Shown here: positions 19,312 through 27,421 of the stretch, one piece after another
Layout: every line of letters begins with the position of its first letter
Position numbering within the stretch: position 1 is the first letter of the stretch
From: an uncultured Pseudomonadales bacterium
GTDB taxonomy: Bacteria; Pseudomonadota; Gammaproteobacteria; Pseudomonadales; Azotimanducaceae
Assembly (NCBI GenBank): GCA_951813515.1
Contig: OX638346.1
Coordinates: 2,597,617 to 2,661,616, forward strand
Length of the DNA: 64,000 nucleotides
Reading direction: 5' to 3'
Notes under the pieces: model-generated
The model's database searches: none
What the model was told of the DNA's origin: nothing
What the model saw: the letters and a program-made list of their open reading frames with translations, nothing else
Made by a program: the position numbers and the translations under genes

Positions 19312-20526
19312 TTAGAGTCCGCCCGCGACCGCGCCGAGTTGAAAGATCGGCAGGTACATTGCGATGACGAGTCCGCCGATGAGGACGCCGAGCACCGCCA
19401 TGATCATCGGTTCGAGCAGCGAAGTCAGGCTTTCCACCGTGTCGTCGACCTGGTCCTCGTAGTAGGCGGCGGATCGGTCGAGCATGTCATCCAGGGTGCC
19501 CGACTCCTCGCCCACGGCGATCATCTGCACGACGATGGTGGGAAACACCCGGCCGGTGCGCATGGCTGCGCTGATCTGGCGCCCGCCGGCGACTTCCTCG
19601 CAGATTCGATGCATCTCCCGCGCGAACACCGAGTTGCCCGCCGACGCCGCCACCGAGTTCAGCGCCTCGATCAACGGAACGCCCGACGAAATGGTCGTCG
19701 CCATCGTGCGTGCGCAGCGTGCCACAGCGGACTTGCGGGAGATTCCCCCGATGAGGGGGAGCCGCAGGACAAGTCGGTCCATCGCTTCCCGTGCGGGCGC
19801 CGCGCGGCGCGCCGCGGGAAATCCCGCCAGCAGCACGGCAACACAGACGAGGAGCGCCAGCCACCACTCCTGCGCAAACTCGGAAATTGCGATGACGAGG
19901 AGCGTTGCAGCCGGCAACTCGGCACCGAAACCGGCGAATATCTGTTCGAATTGAGGCACCACCTTGATCAGCAGGATACCGGATACAGCCAGGGCAACGC
20001 ATATCACGGCGATGGGATACACCATCGCCTTCCTGAGTTTCGACCTGAGCCCCTCGGTCTTTTCCTTGTGCGTGGCGATGCGATGCAGCATCGCCTCGAG
20101 GGCGCCCGCGCGTTCGCCCGCGTCCACCAGGTTGCAGAACAGCGTGTCGAATTGCGCCGGATGCCTGCGCAGCGCCGTTGCGAAAGACTCGCCGGCCGAC
20201 ACATCGTTGCGGATCCCCCGAACCAGGTCGGTCATTCGCCGCTTTTCGGCGCCGCTCGCGACGATGTCGAAGGCTTGCACCAGGGCCACGCCGGAGCGCA
20301 GCATTGTGGCTAGCTGGCGCGTGAAGAACGCGATATCGGAGGTTTTCAGGCGTCCCCTCAGTCGCCTTGCGGAAGGCTTTCGCTTTCGTTGCAGGCGCGA
20401 CGGTTGAATGCCCTGGCGCCTGAGCGCGGCGCGGGCCATCTGCGGATTCGGACCGACGATCTCGCCACTGGCGGCGGCGCCCTGGCGGTCTCGTCCCGTC
20501 CAGGCGAAGACATGCGTATCGGACAT
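19312..20526 (-). CDS. pilC: Type IV pilus inner-membrane platform protein PilC
   Basis: PilC is the polytopic platform that couples the PilB and PilT motors to pilin assembly. The 404-residue product contains two GspF domains, each with the cytoplasmic helical bundle (FTRQLATMLRSGVALVQAF and the repeat starting at RCARTMATTISSGVPLIEAL) and three membrane segments in total. The ATG at 20526 starts the conserved region MSDTHVFAWTG; upstream codons look non-coding. It is 37 bases downstream of pilB. Confidence 0.95.
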   Translation of the reverse strand: MSDTHVFAWTGRDRQGAAASGEIVGPNPQMARAALRRQGIQPSRLQRKRKPSARRLRGRLKTSDIAFFTRQLATMLRSGVALVQAFDIVASGAEKRRMTDLVRGIRNDVSAGESFATALRRHPAQFDTLFCNLVDAGERAGALEAMLHRIATHKEKTEGLRSKLRKAMVYPIAVICVALAVSGILLIKVVPQFEQIFAGFGAELPAATLLVIAISEFAQEWWLALLVCVAVLLAGFPAARRAAPAREAMDRLVLRLPLIGGISRKSAVARCARTMATTISSGVPLIEALNSVAASAGNSVFAREMHRICEEVAGGRQISAAMRTGRVFPTIVVQMIAVGEESGTLDDMLDRSAAYYEDQVDDTVESLTSLLEPMIMAVLGVLIGGLVIAMYLPIFQLGAVAGGL

Positions 20527-20563
20527 CAGTACCGCGCCGGCTGCGTTCGTATCGTGTTGCGGC

Positions 20564-22300
20564 TCAAGACGATGGCTGCCCGGCAAGCGTAATGCGGTTG
20601 ATCTCGGCGAGGGAAGTTGCGCCGCGCATCACCTTTTTGAGCCCGGCCGCCCGCAGGTCGTCGAAGCCGTGTCTCTTCGCCTGCTCGGCAAACCGGACGC
20701 TGTCGCCCGCCTCGAGTGCGATGCCTGACATTTCCGGCGTCATCTCTACCGCTTCGTATACGCCTGCGCGGCCCCGGTAGCCGTTCCGGCATTTTCCGCA
20801 ACCCTGGGGATTGGCCTCGTACAGGATGAACCCGTCTTCGACGTCGGTCTGCGGGAAGCCCTCTCGTAGCAACACCTCGCGCGGGACATCGATGGGCCGC
20901 TTGCAGGCGGGGCAGAGGAGCCTCGCCAGCCGTTGGGCGATGACCAGGCTGACCGAGGTCGCCAGGTTGAACGGGGCCACGCCCATGTTGCGCATGCGCG
21001 TCAGCGTCTCGGCGGCGGAATTCGTGTGCAGCGTGGACAGGACGAGGTGTCCGGTCTGCGAAGCCTTGACCGCCATTTCGGCGGTCTCGAGATCACGGAT
21101 CTCTCCGACCATGACGACATCCGGATCCTGGCGCAGGAACGACCTGAGGGCGGTGGCGAAATCGAGGCCCACCCTGGCGTTGACGTGGACCTGGTTGATG
21201 CCGTCGATGTGCATTTCCACGGGGTCTTCCGCAGTCGCGATGTTCCGGGTGGCGTCGTTCAGAAGGTGGAGCCCGGCGTAGAGCGTCATTGTCTTGCCGC
21301 TGCCGGTGGGACCGGTCACGAGGATCATGCCCTGCGGCCTTTTCAGCGCGTCGAGATAGCTCTGTTCCTGCGCGGGCTCGAAGCCGAGTTCGTCGATGCC
21401 GATGCGTGTGCGCGACTGGTCGAGGATCCTGAGCACGATTTTCTCTCCGAACAGGGTCGGCAGCGTGTTCATGCGCAGGTCGATGGACCGTGTTTTCGAC
21501 AACGTCATCTTGATACGCCCGTCCTGGGGAATGCGGCGCTCGGAAATGTCGAGCGCGGCCATGACCTTGAGCCGTGCAGCAAGCCGATTGCCGAGGTTGG
21601 ACGGCGGCGCCGACACCTCGCGCAGGATGCCGTCGGTTCGGAATCGCACGCGGTAACGCGCCTCGTAGGGTTCGAAGTGGATGTCAGAGGCGCCGGCCCT
21701 GATGGCGTCGAGCAGTGTCCGGTTCACGAACCGAACGATGGGCGTGTCGTCGGCCTGCTCGGCTTCCTCCACCGGTGGCGCGTCGGTTTCAACCGCTTCC
21801 AGGTCTATCTCGTCCGACAGGTCGCTGTCGCCGTGGTCGAACGTCGGAGCATCGGCGCGTTCCCGGGCGAAGTATTGTTCGATCGCGTCGCCCAGCCTGT
21901 CCGCTGCTGCGACCGTCGGTTCGATGTCGATCCCGGTCGCGAGCTTGATCGCATCGAGCGCGCGAACATCGGCCGGGTCTGCCAGGGCGACGTGCAGCGA
22001 GTCGCCGCGCCGGATCAGGGGCAGAACCTGGTGACGCCGAACGAGTCCTTCGTCGAAGTCCTGCGTCAGCACATCGGGGTCGAGAGCGGCAACGTCGATG
22101 GCGGGCACGCCGAACTCCCGACTTGCGCACATCGCGATCGCATCCGGCTCGACCAGGTCGCGGCGCAACAGGTATTCCACCAGCGGCTGGGCATTGTGCC
22201 GGGCCGCGTCGAATGCTTCGCGCGCCTCGTGCGCGGGCAGGACGCCGTCGTTGACCAGGCGCTGGGCCAAACCGGTCAGGGGTGGTTGCGTGGTTGCCAT
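20564..22300 (-). CDS. pilB: Type IV pilus extension ATPase PilB
   Basis: PilB is the hexameric ATPase that powers pilus extension. The 578-residue product has the N-terminal MshEN-type domain, then the Asp box, Walker A GPTGSGKTMTLYAGL, the His box and Walker B region PDVVMVGEIRDLETAE, and the tetracysteine zinc site (CPACK and CGKCRNG). The ATG at 22300 gives the typical start; the upstream frame is not conserved-looking. First gene of the pilB-pilC-pilD operon and divergent from the pilins. Confidence 0.96.
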   Translation of the reverse strand: MATTQPPLTGLAQRLVNDGVLPAHEAREAFDAARHNAQPLVEYLLRRDLVEPDAIAMCASREFGVPAIDVAALDPDVLTQDFDEGLVRRHQVLPLIRRGDSLHVALADPADVRALDAIKLATGIDIEPTVAAADRLGDAIEQYFARERADAPTFDHGDSDLSDEIDLEAVETDAPPVEEAEQADDTPIVRFVNRTLLDAIRAGASDIHFEPYEARYRVRFRTDGILREVSAPPSNLGNRLAARLKVMAALDISERRIPQDGRIKMTLSKTRSIDLRMNTLPTLFGEKIVLRILDQSRTRIGIDELGFEPAQEQSYLDALKRPQGMILVTGPTGSGKTMTLYAGLHLLNDATRNIATAEDPVEMHIDGINQVHVNARVGLDFATALRSFLRQDPDVVMVGEIRDLETAEMAVKASQTGHLVLSTLHTNSAAETLTRMRNMGVAPFNLATSVSLVIAQRLARLLCPACKRPIDVPREVLLREGFPQTDVEDGFILYEANPQGCGKCRNGYRGRAGVYEAVEMTPEMSGIALEAGDSVRFAEQAKRHGFDDLRAAGLKKVMRGATSLAEINRITLAGQPSS

Positions 22301-22544
22301 GATTCGTTGTGCGGCGCGGTTTGCCCGCAAGTGTAGGCGGGCGCGGGATGCGCGTCGGCGGGACAAACGCGATAGTTCTCGTGCGAGATACCGGTTTTCG
22401 ACGATCGGAGGTTTCCCACAGCCCGCCGTCATCGCCGTCGCCAGGCAGGAGCGATCTCTCACAGCGAACAGTGGCATTGGCTGGCTTTACGAACCCGGCT
22501 GTCGGTTTAGCATATCGGGCATGGCAGTGAATCGAGGCGCGCGC

Positions 22545-23060
22545 ATGATGCATGAAACCGCTCAATTCAGGAGGACGGTACCGCTGGCCCGGAAACCCGC
22601 GCGACGCGTGGGAGGTCTCAGCCTGATCGAGTTGATGATCGTCGTGGCCATCGCCGGCATCCTCGCCGCAGTGTCGTTGCCGCTCTATCAGAACTACGTG
22701 CTTAACGCCAACATGACCAAGCTGAATGCCCACTACGAGGAGGGCGCTCGCTTTATCGAGAGCGAGCTGCGCAAGATCCGTTCCGAACTCGCGATGAATA
22801 TCCGCACCCCCGCAGAGCAGGATGGTCTCATGTCGGAGGCGCATTGGATCGCGCAACTCTCCGGGCGGGGAGGCGGCACGGCGCCTGGTGGCGGTCCTCC
22901 CTATGTTGCGGGCCTGACGGGAAACGCCACCCTGGGGCAGGTCGGCGTCGCCGAAGCGGGAGGAATCGCGACTGGCGACTACGCGGTGATCCTGACCCGG
23001 CCCGCGTACGGCGATTTCACCGCGGCGGCCCAGCGCACGATTTTCTGGTCGGAACTCTGA
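22545..23060 (+). CDS. Type IV pilin-like protein (long)
   Basis: The 171-residue product has a prepilin signal: a basic leader ending RRVGG, cleavage before LSLIELMIVVAIAGILAAV with the essential Glu at mature position 5, and a hydrophobic helix. It lacks the C-terminal cysteine pair of many type IVa pilins and has a Gly/Pro-rich stretch (GGGTAPGGGPPY) in its head. ATG 22545 is preferred (GAGG upstream), though 22521 or 22548 are possible. It sits divergent to pilB, where pilA lies in Pseudomonas. Confidence 0.88.
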   Translation: MMHETAQFRRTVPLARKPARRVGGLSLIELMIVVAIAGILAAVSLPLYQNYVLNANMTKLNAHYEEGARFIESELRKIRSELAMNIRTPAEQDGLMSEAHWIAQLSGRGGGTAPGGGPPYVAGLTGNATLGQVGVAEAGGIATGDYAVILTRPAYGDFTAAAQRTIFWSEL

Positions 23061-23070
23061 TCGCTGCATC

Positions 23071-23101
23071 GGGAGAGGGAGAGGGAGAGAGAGGGAGAGA
23101 G
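23071..23101. repeat. GA-rich polypurine tract before the second pilin
   Basis: About 30 bases consist only of G and A, mostly as GGGAGA and GAGAGA units, immediately before ATG 23102. The tract provides several overlapping Shine-Dalgarno-like sites and would be prone to slippage, so its length may vary between strains. Confidence 0.7.
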
Positions 23102-23485
23102 ATGCGCGTACGCGGTTGTGCCGGCTTCAGCCTGGTGGAGTTGATGGTCGCCATCGCCATTCTCGGGGTGATCGTCGCGATTGCCGTGCCGCTCTACAGG
23201 GGCTACGTCGAGTCGGCAGCAACGGGTGCGCTGATCAACAACATCGCGACGATGGAAGTCTTTCAGGAAGACGTGATGTTGCGTACCGGCTCCTATGCCG
23301 TAGGAACCTACGACGCCGGGGCTGGCGAGACATCCCTGACCGATGCCACGGGTTGGCGCCCCCAGTCGGAAACGGGCGCGGTATACGTCGTGGAAGAAGC
23401 CACCGCCTCGAGCTATCGCGTCATGGTGACGGATGCGGAAGGGCGTCGGGTCTGCCGGATCATGCCGGCAAGGTCGCCGTGCTGA
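23102..23485 (+). CDS. Type IV pilin (short, with C-terminal cysteine pair)
   Basis: This 127-residue protein has a very short leader ending in CAG, with cleavage expected before FSLVELMVAIAILGVIVAIA; Glu 5 of the mature form is present. The mature head is about 120 residues and ends with two cysteines eleven positions apart (RRVC and SPC), which could form the D-region disulphide typical of type IVa pilins. It is 41 bases after the long pilin, so the two are probably co-transcribed. It could be the major pilin or a minor one (PilE-like). Confidence 0.9.
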   Translation: MRVRGCAGFSLVELMVAIAILGVIVAIAVPLYRGYVESAATGALINNIATMEVFQEDVMLRTGSYAVGTYDAGAGETSLTDATGWRPQSETGAVYVVEEATASSYRVMVTDAEGRRVCRIMPARSPC

Positions 23486-23606
23486 AGGCTTCGAGAAGTT
23501 GCCCCGCCCGTCGTCCATGCGTACAGTCCTGATTTCGAGCACCAGCGAGCGCGATGACGCGGAATGATCTGAAGGTCGCCAGTCACCGGCGACACGGAGA
23601 ACAGTA

Positions 23607-23906
23607 GTGGAATGGACGGTCATTTCGCTCGGCCTGTCGTACCTCGGCGTCAGCATCGCGTTCATGGGGCTGATGTCGCGCATGGTTAGAAGTCAGTTCG
23701 AAGGCATCAACAGGCGGTTCGAAGCCATCGACCAACGCTTCGAGGCCATCGATCAACGCTTCGAGACGATAGGCAAGCGCTTCGACAGGGTTGAGGACAA
23801 GATCGACGACCTCGCCAGGGATCACCAGAGCCTAGCCCGCGAACTGTCGGAGTTTCGAGGCGAAATGCGGGGCCGCCTCGGCGATCCTCAGTCTGTCACT
23901 TCCTAG
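23607..23906 (+). CDS. Small membrane-anchored coiled-coil protein
   Basis: A 99-residue product starting at GTG 23607 with GGAGA upstream. Residues about 4-25 are hydrophobic and could anchor it in the membrane. Then come four near-perfect seven-residue repeats of the type RFEAIDQ, each encoded by a 21-base DNA repeat, which predict a parallel coiled coil. I recognise no named family. Its place between the pilins and tRNA-Thr is where Pseudomonas carries strain-specific pilin accessory genes, but no similarity to those was seen. Confidence 0.7.
   Translation: MEWTVISLGLSYLGVSIAFMGLMSRMVRSQFEGINRRFEAIDQRFEAIDQRFETIGKRFDRVEDKIDDLARDHQSLARELSEFRGEMRGRLGDPQSVTS
23708..23812 (+). repeat. 21-base in-frame heptad repeats
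   Basis: Consecutive 21-base units of the form cgcttcgaggccatcgatca encode RF-E-x-I-xx heptads. The first three are close to identical at DNA level and the later ones have drifted, which suggests recent internal duplication. Confidence 0.7.
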
Positions 23907-24020
23907 TGCCATGAAATCCGCCGGCCCTTCGGGCACGCCGCATTTCACCCCCGCCCAAGCCCACCTTCGCGCCACGCCTGTTTCCGGTATCCTTCGCACC
24001 CGTTCGGGCCATTGTGCTGT

Positions 24021-24096
24021 GCCGGGATAGCTCAGTTGGTAGAGCACCGCATTCGTAATGCGGGGGTCCGGAGTTCGAGTCTCCGTCCCGGCACCA
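24021..24096 (+). tRNA. tRNA-Thr (anticodon CGU)
   Basis: A complete 76-base cloverleaf with encoded CCA. The acceptor stem GCCGGGA pairs with TCCCGGC, the D arm holds AGCTCAGTTGGTAGAGC, and the anticodon loop is TTCGTAA (anticodon CGT in DNA). The T arm is GGAGTTCGAGTCTCC. tRNA-Thr at the pilin / nadC junction is the same position as in Pseudomonas, where it is a known insertion site. Confidence 0.97.
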
Positions 24097-24305
24097 CCTC
24101 CCCCGTTCACCCATCCTCACTAGTTCCCGTAAATTGTCCTTGACTAGCTATCACACAACGTTTTTTCCGATAGCGGCGGGGTTGCGCTCGCTACGGCGTC
24201 CCGTCCGTTCTACTCCCCCGGTTCCGGTCACTCGCCCCCCCACCGAGACAGACTCGCCTGTGTGGTACTTTTGGCCGCTCCCAACCCATCGAAGGAGGTT
24301 CGGAG
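24097..24305. other. Region after tRNA-Thr without a gene
   Basis: About 210 bases, lower in GC than the surroundings, hold no convincing reading frame. A strong ribosome site (AAGGAGG) at its end serves the gene at 24306. Probably part of a small foreign insertion next to the tRNA. Confidence 0.5.
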
Positions 24306-24599
24306 ATGCCCATGAACAATGTCACCAACATTGATGCGAAGGAACTTTCAGTCCCCGGGATTAATGCTTACCTGAGGGTCGTAGCCGAAGTGCTTTGCCG
24401 GCTCTTTGAAACGGAACCAGAGGCCTATCGTAAGCTTCGTATCGGACTGCCCAAGTGCGCGGAAGCCGCAGCTTTGCCCCTCCAAACCCGCGTTCCTAAT
24501 CTGGAGGCGAAGGACAGAGCCACGATCGACGAGCTTCAAATGCGTCTCGATCTGATGCTCGAATCCCACGAGCAGGGGGGATTAGCGCAGTCGTGGTAG
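24306..24599 (+). CDS. Small hypothetical protein near tRNA-Thr
   Basis: The 97-residue product (start MPMNNVTNIDAKELSV) is predicted helical and soluble, without signal peptide or membrane segment. No family was recognised. An unusually good ribosome site (AAGGAGG, 6 bases before the ATG) argues that it is real. Base composition is lower in GC and codon use more relaxed than in neighbouring genes, which points to transfer. It lies between tRNA-Thr and a clearly AT-rich stretch. Confidence 0.6.
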   Translation: MPMNNVTNIDAKELSVPGINAYLRVVAEVLCRLFETEPEAYRKLRIGLPKCAEAAALPLQTRVPNLEAKDRATIDELQMRLDLMLESHEQGGLAQSW

Positions 24600-24754
24600 T
24601 GCTTGTGGGAAAAAAACGAACCCCTAGAATTACAAAAACTACTTATAATTCAATTGTTAATGACCTAGTGTGTCACCCTGTTTTCGGCACCAATCAGTGG
24701 TTCTCAAGACATGCCGCAGAAGGGGACGGCCGGGTCCCGCAGGGGACCGGGGCG
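24600..24754. other. AT-rich stretch with an 8-base copy of the tRNA 3' end
   Basis: The first 100 bases are markedly AT-rich and non-coding, unlike anything else in the window. At 24685-24692 lies CGGCACCA, identical to the last eight bases of tRNA-Thr (24089-24096). The two copies bracket the low-GC region, as left by integration at a tRNA end, but eight bases could also match by chance. Confidence 0.35.
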
Positions 24755-25606
24755 TCAACTGAACCGCATCGAGAGGTCGACCGGTTCGACCTGCTTGGTG
24801 ATGTCGCCGACCGAGATGTAGTCGACCCCGCGACGCGCGATCGCGGCGACATCGTCGAGCCGAATTCCGCCGGAAACCTCGATCTTGACTCGGCCCCCGT
24901 TGCTTCGGACCGCTTCCGCCGTCTCCTCGAGGGAGAAATTGTCGAGCAGGACGATGTCCGGGCCGGCGCGAAGAGCTTCGCCGAACTGGTCCATGTCCTC
25001 AACTTCTATCTCCACGATGAGGTCGGGCCGGGCATCCCGCGCGCGCCGCACCGCGACCGTGATACCGCCCGCCGCAGCGATGTGGTTCTCCTTGATCAGG
25101 TACGCATCGAATAGCCCGGTGCGATGATTGCGGACGCCCCCGACGGCGGCGGCGTACTTCTGGGCGGCCCGCAGGCCGGGAATCGTCTTGCGCGTGTCGA
25201 GAACCTGGGCATTCGTGCCGGCGACAGCCTGGGCATATGCGCGCGCGCGCGTGGCAGTCCCTGACAGGAGTTGGGCGAAGTTCAGAATCGTCCGCTCGGC
25301 TGTCAGCAGGCTTCGCGCGGCACCCGAGAACTCCATCACGGGACCGTCGGGGGTCAACTCGGCGCCGTCCTTGGCAATGCGGTCGACGTGAATGTACGGG
25401 TCAACCTGCCGGCACGTTTCGACGACCCAGGGCGCTCCGCAAAACACGCCTCGGGTTCGGGATATCACCACCGCGCGAGCTTGGTCATCGCGACCCACAA
25501 GTTCCGCGGTCACGTCGCCGTCGCCGACATCTTCGGCGAGGGCGGCGCGGACATTTGCCGCGATGATCTCCGGGGAAGGCGCGGGCGGCTGGGCATGGTG
25601 TTGCAT
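24755..25606 (-). CDS. nadC: Nicotinate-nucleotide pyrophosphorylase (carboxylating) NadC
   Basis: NadC converts quinolinate and PRPP to nicotinate mononucleotide in NAD synthesis. The 283-residue product contains the ARSLLTAERTILNFAQLLSG region, the substrate motif LDTRKTIPGLR followed by GGVRNHRTGLFD, and the LIKENHI and EVSGGI motifs. The ATG at 25606 begins the conserved N terminus; the frame upstream is antisense to ampD. Its start is 28 bases from the divergent ampD start. Confidence 0.97.
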   Translation of the reverse strand: MQHHAQPPAPSPEIIAANVRAALAEDVGDGDVTAELVGRDDQARAVVISRTRGVFCGAPWVVETCRQVDPYIHVDRIAKDGAELTPDGPVMEFSGAARSLLTAERTILNFAQLLSGTATRARAYAQAVAGTNAQVLDTRKTIPGLRAAQKYAAAVGGVRNHRTGLFDAYLIKENHIAAAGGITVAVRRARDARPDLIVEIEVEDMDQFGEALRAGPDIVLLDNFSLEETAEAVRSNGGRVKIEVSGGIRLDDVAAIARRGVDYISVGDITKQVEPVDLSMRFS

Positions 25607-25633
25607 GGAGTGTCGCTTGCGTATGATCGCGCT

Positions 25634-26392
25634 GTGATTGTAAGCCCCGAACATTGGTTGACGAAGGCCCGCCGCGTGCGGTCGCCGAATCAGAACGCCC
25701 GGCCCGATCCCGAGGACATAAACCTGGTGGTCGTCCACGGCATTTCGCTGCCCCCGGGCGAATTCGGCACCGGTGCGGTCGCGCGGTTGTTCTGCAACAC
25801 CCTGGACTGCTCCGGCGATCCACGCCTGGCCGACCTCGCGGGGGTCCGCGTCTCTGCCCACCTGTTCGTGAGTCGCCGCGGCAGCGTCACGCAGTTCGTC
25901 GCCTTTGATCGCCGCGCGTGGCACGCCGGCATCTCGCGCTGGCGCGGCCGCACCGGTTGCAACGACTTTTCCATCGGCATCGAGCTCGAGGGCACCGACG
26001 ATGCCGGCTACACGAGCCGCCAGTACGGCGTTCTCACGAACATTCTCGACGCCCTGATTGCTCGCTATCCGCGCATCGACCGCAGCGCGGTGGTGGGTCA
26101 CAGCGAAATCGCGCCAGGACGCAAGATCGACCCCGGCCCGCACTTCGATTGGCCATTAGTACACGGGGGCTTGTTTCGGAGCCTTCAGCCGGGGAGCGCG
26201 AGGGGCGTCCCCTCGCAAGAAGAGAGCCTTCAGCCGGGGAGCGCGAGGGGCGTCCCCTCGCAAGAAGAGAGCCTTCAGCCGGGGAGCGCGAGGGGCGTCC
26301 CCTCGCAAGAAGAGAGCCTTCAGCCGGGGAGCGCGAGGGTGTCCCTCGCAGAAGACGGCAGCGCGAGGGGGAACGCCCCGCACAAAACATGA
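25634..26392 (+). CDS. ampD: 1,6-anhydro-N-acetylmuramyl-L-alanine amidase AmpD with repeat-derived tail
   Basis: AmpD cuts the stem peptide from recycled anhydro-muropeptides in the cytoplasm and thereby controls beta-lactamase induction in many species. The zinc ligands are visible: His in LVVVHGISLPPGEFG, and His and Asp in VVGHSEIAPGRKIDPGP. The family is about 180 residues; this product is 252. The extra 60 or more residues come from a tandem 45-base repeat translated in frame (SLQPGSARGVPSQEE units). GTG 25634 gives the normal start; ATG 25595 would overlap nadC. The tail is probably unstructured. The stop overlaps the next gene (ATGA). Confidence 0.93.
   Translation: MIVSPEHWLTKARRVRSPNQNARPDPEDINLVVVHGISLPPGEFGTGAVARLFCNTLDCSGDPRLADLAGVRVSAHLFVSRRGSVTQFVAFDRRAWHAGISRWRGRTGCNDFSIGIELEGTDDAGYTSRQYGVLTNILDALIARYPRIDRSAVVGHSEIAPGRKIDPGPHFDWPLVHGGLFRSLQPGSARGVPSQEESLQPGSARGVPSQEESLQPGSARGVPSQEESLQPGSARVSLAEDGSARGNAPHKT
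26180..26355 (+). repeat. 45-base tandem repeat, 3 full copies plus a decayed one, inside ampD
   Basis: Units start at 26180, 26225 and 26270 and are essentially identical; a fourth from 26315 is shortened. Each contains a perfect hairpin with arms GCGAGGGG and CCCCTCGC around a 3-base loop. The same unit, with a different loop (GTA), is found in inverse orientation at about 52210-52300. Because the unit is 45 bases, the ampD frame stays open through it. Confidence 0.9.
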
Positions 26393-27306
26393 CCGGCTTG
26401 CGGATAGGAATCGACCTCGGCGGCACCAAGATCGAGGGGGTGCTGTTAGATTCTCGCGGAGAAGTGATGCATCGCGAGCGCCGGTCCGCGCCCCAGGGCG
26501 ACTACAAGGCAACGCTCGGCGCGCTTTGCCGGTTTGTCGACGACCTCGATGCGCGAGCGGGAGGCTCCTGTCCGGTGGGCATCGGCACGCCCGGCGCGTG
26601 GGTGGCGCGTCGCCACGTGCTCAAGAACTGCAATGCGACCTGGCTGAACGGGCGGGCGCTGCTCGATGACCTGGTGCTGCGCCTGGGTTCCCGGGTGCGT
26701 ATCGCCAACGACGCCAACTGCTTTGCCTTGTCGGAGGCGCGAGACGGCGCGGGCCGGGGGGCGCACGTCGTATTCGGCGTCATTCTCGGCACCGGGGTGG
26801 GCGGGGGCATCGTGATTGGCGGCAGTCTGCTGGATGGCGCAAACGCGGTCGGCGGCGAATGGGGCCACACGCCGATGCCCTATCTCCACGCCGACCGGGT
26901 CGTCGATCCCCGCTTGAGGGCGTGCGAAGCGCGCCTAGGCAGTCGCACGTGCTATTGCGGGCGTGTGGATTGCGTCGAAACCTGGCTCTCCGGTCCGGGA
27001 CTGGCGCAGACATACGAACAACTCGAAGGCGCCGCGCGAACACCAGAGGAAATCGCGACGCTGGATACGCCCGCCATGGACCTCTACTTCGCGATGCTCG
27101 CGCGCGCCCTGGCGCAGATCGTCAATGTCGTCGATCCGGATGTCATCGTGCTCGGCGGCGGCGTTTCCAACGTCGAGCGGATCTACGAAAGGGTGCCGGA
27201 ACTCATGCCCCGATACGGGTTCTCGCACGAAGGCGAGACCTCGCTCCGGCCAGCGAAATTCGGCGATGCGAGCGGTGTGCTCGGCGCAGCGTGGTTGCAC
27301 GGTTAA
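26389..27306 (+). CDS. ROK-family sugar kinase (fructokinase / N-acetylglucosamine kinase type)
   Basis: The 305-residue product starts LRIGIDLGGTKIEGVL (phosphate loop), has the NDANCFALSEA motif with the catalytic Asp, LGTGVGGGIVI, the EWGHTPMP motif, and the zinc site CYCGRVDCVETWLSGPGL typical of fructokinase/NagK-type ROK kinases. Coupling to ampD (ATGA overlap) hints at amino-sugar recycling from cell wall, which would favour an N-acetylglucosamine kinase, but sequence alone does not decide between hexoses. Confidence 0.9.
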   Translation: MTGLRIGIDLGGTKIEGVLLDSRGEVMHRERRSAPQGDYKATLGALCRFVDDLDARAGGSCPVGIGTPGAWVARRHVLKNCNATWLNGRALLDDLVLRLGSRVRIANDANCFALSEARDGAGRGAHVVFGVILGTGVGGGIVIGGSLLDGANAVGGEWGHTPMPYLHADRVVDPRLRACEARLGSRTCYCGRVDCVETWLSGPGLAQTYEQLEGAARTPEEIATLDTPAMDLYFAMLARALAQIVNVVDPDVIVLGGGVSNVERIYERVPELMPRYGFSHEGETSLRPAKFGDASGVLGAAWLHG

Positions 27307-27352
27307 ATCTTCTGCCGGGCCAGCGGTCTGATGGAATGGCGCCGATGCCCCG

Positions 27353-27381
27353 TCAGGGGGGGCGGCATACACCTATATAAT
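27353..27381 (+). promoter_or_regulatory. Possible promoter of aceE
   Basis: A perfect TATAAT lies at 27376-27381, 40 bases before the aceE ATG and in an otherwise GC-rich gap. The hexamer 17 bases upstream is a poor match to TTGACA, so it may need an activator. Only the -10 element is well supported. Confidence 0.4.
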
Positions 27382-27421
27382 GCGCGCACACGGCCATACG
27401 CGCTGACCTGAGCGGATCGCG

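Noticed and set aside
22460..22530. Possible sigma-54 promoter (TGGCATTGGCTGGCTT) before the first pilin
   Set aside because: The GG to GC spacing is one base short of the required distance and the -12 part is a poor match.
26180..26355. Possible CRISPR array from repeated 45-base units
   Set aside because: Units abut without unique spacers and there are no cas genes; it is a simple tandem repeat.
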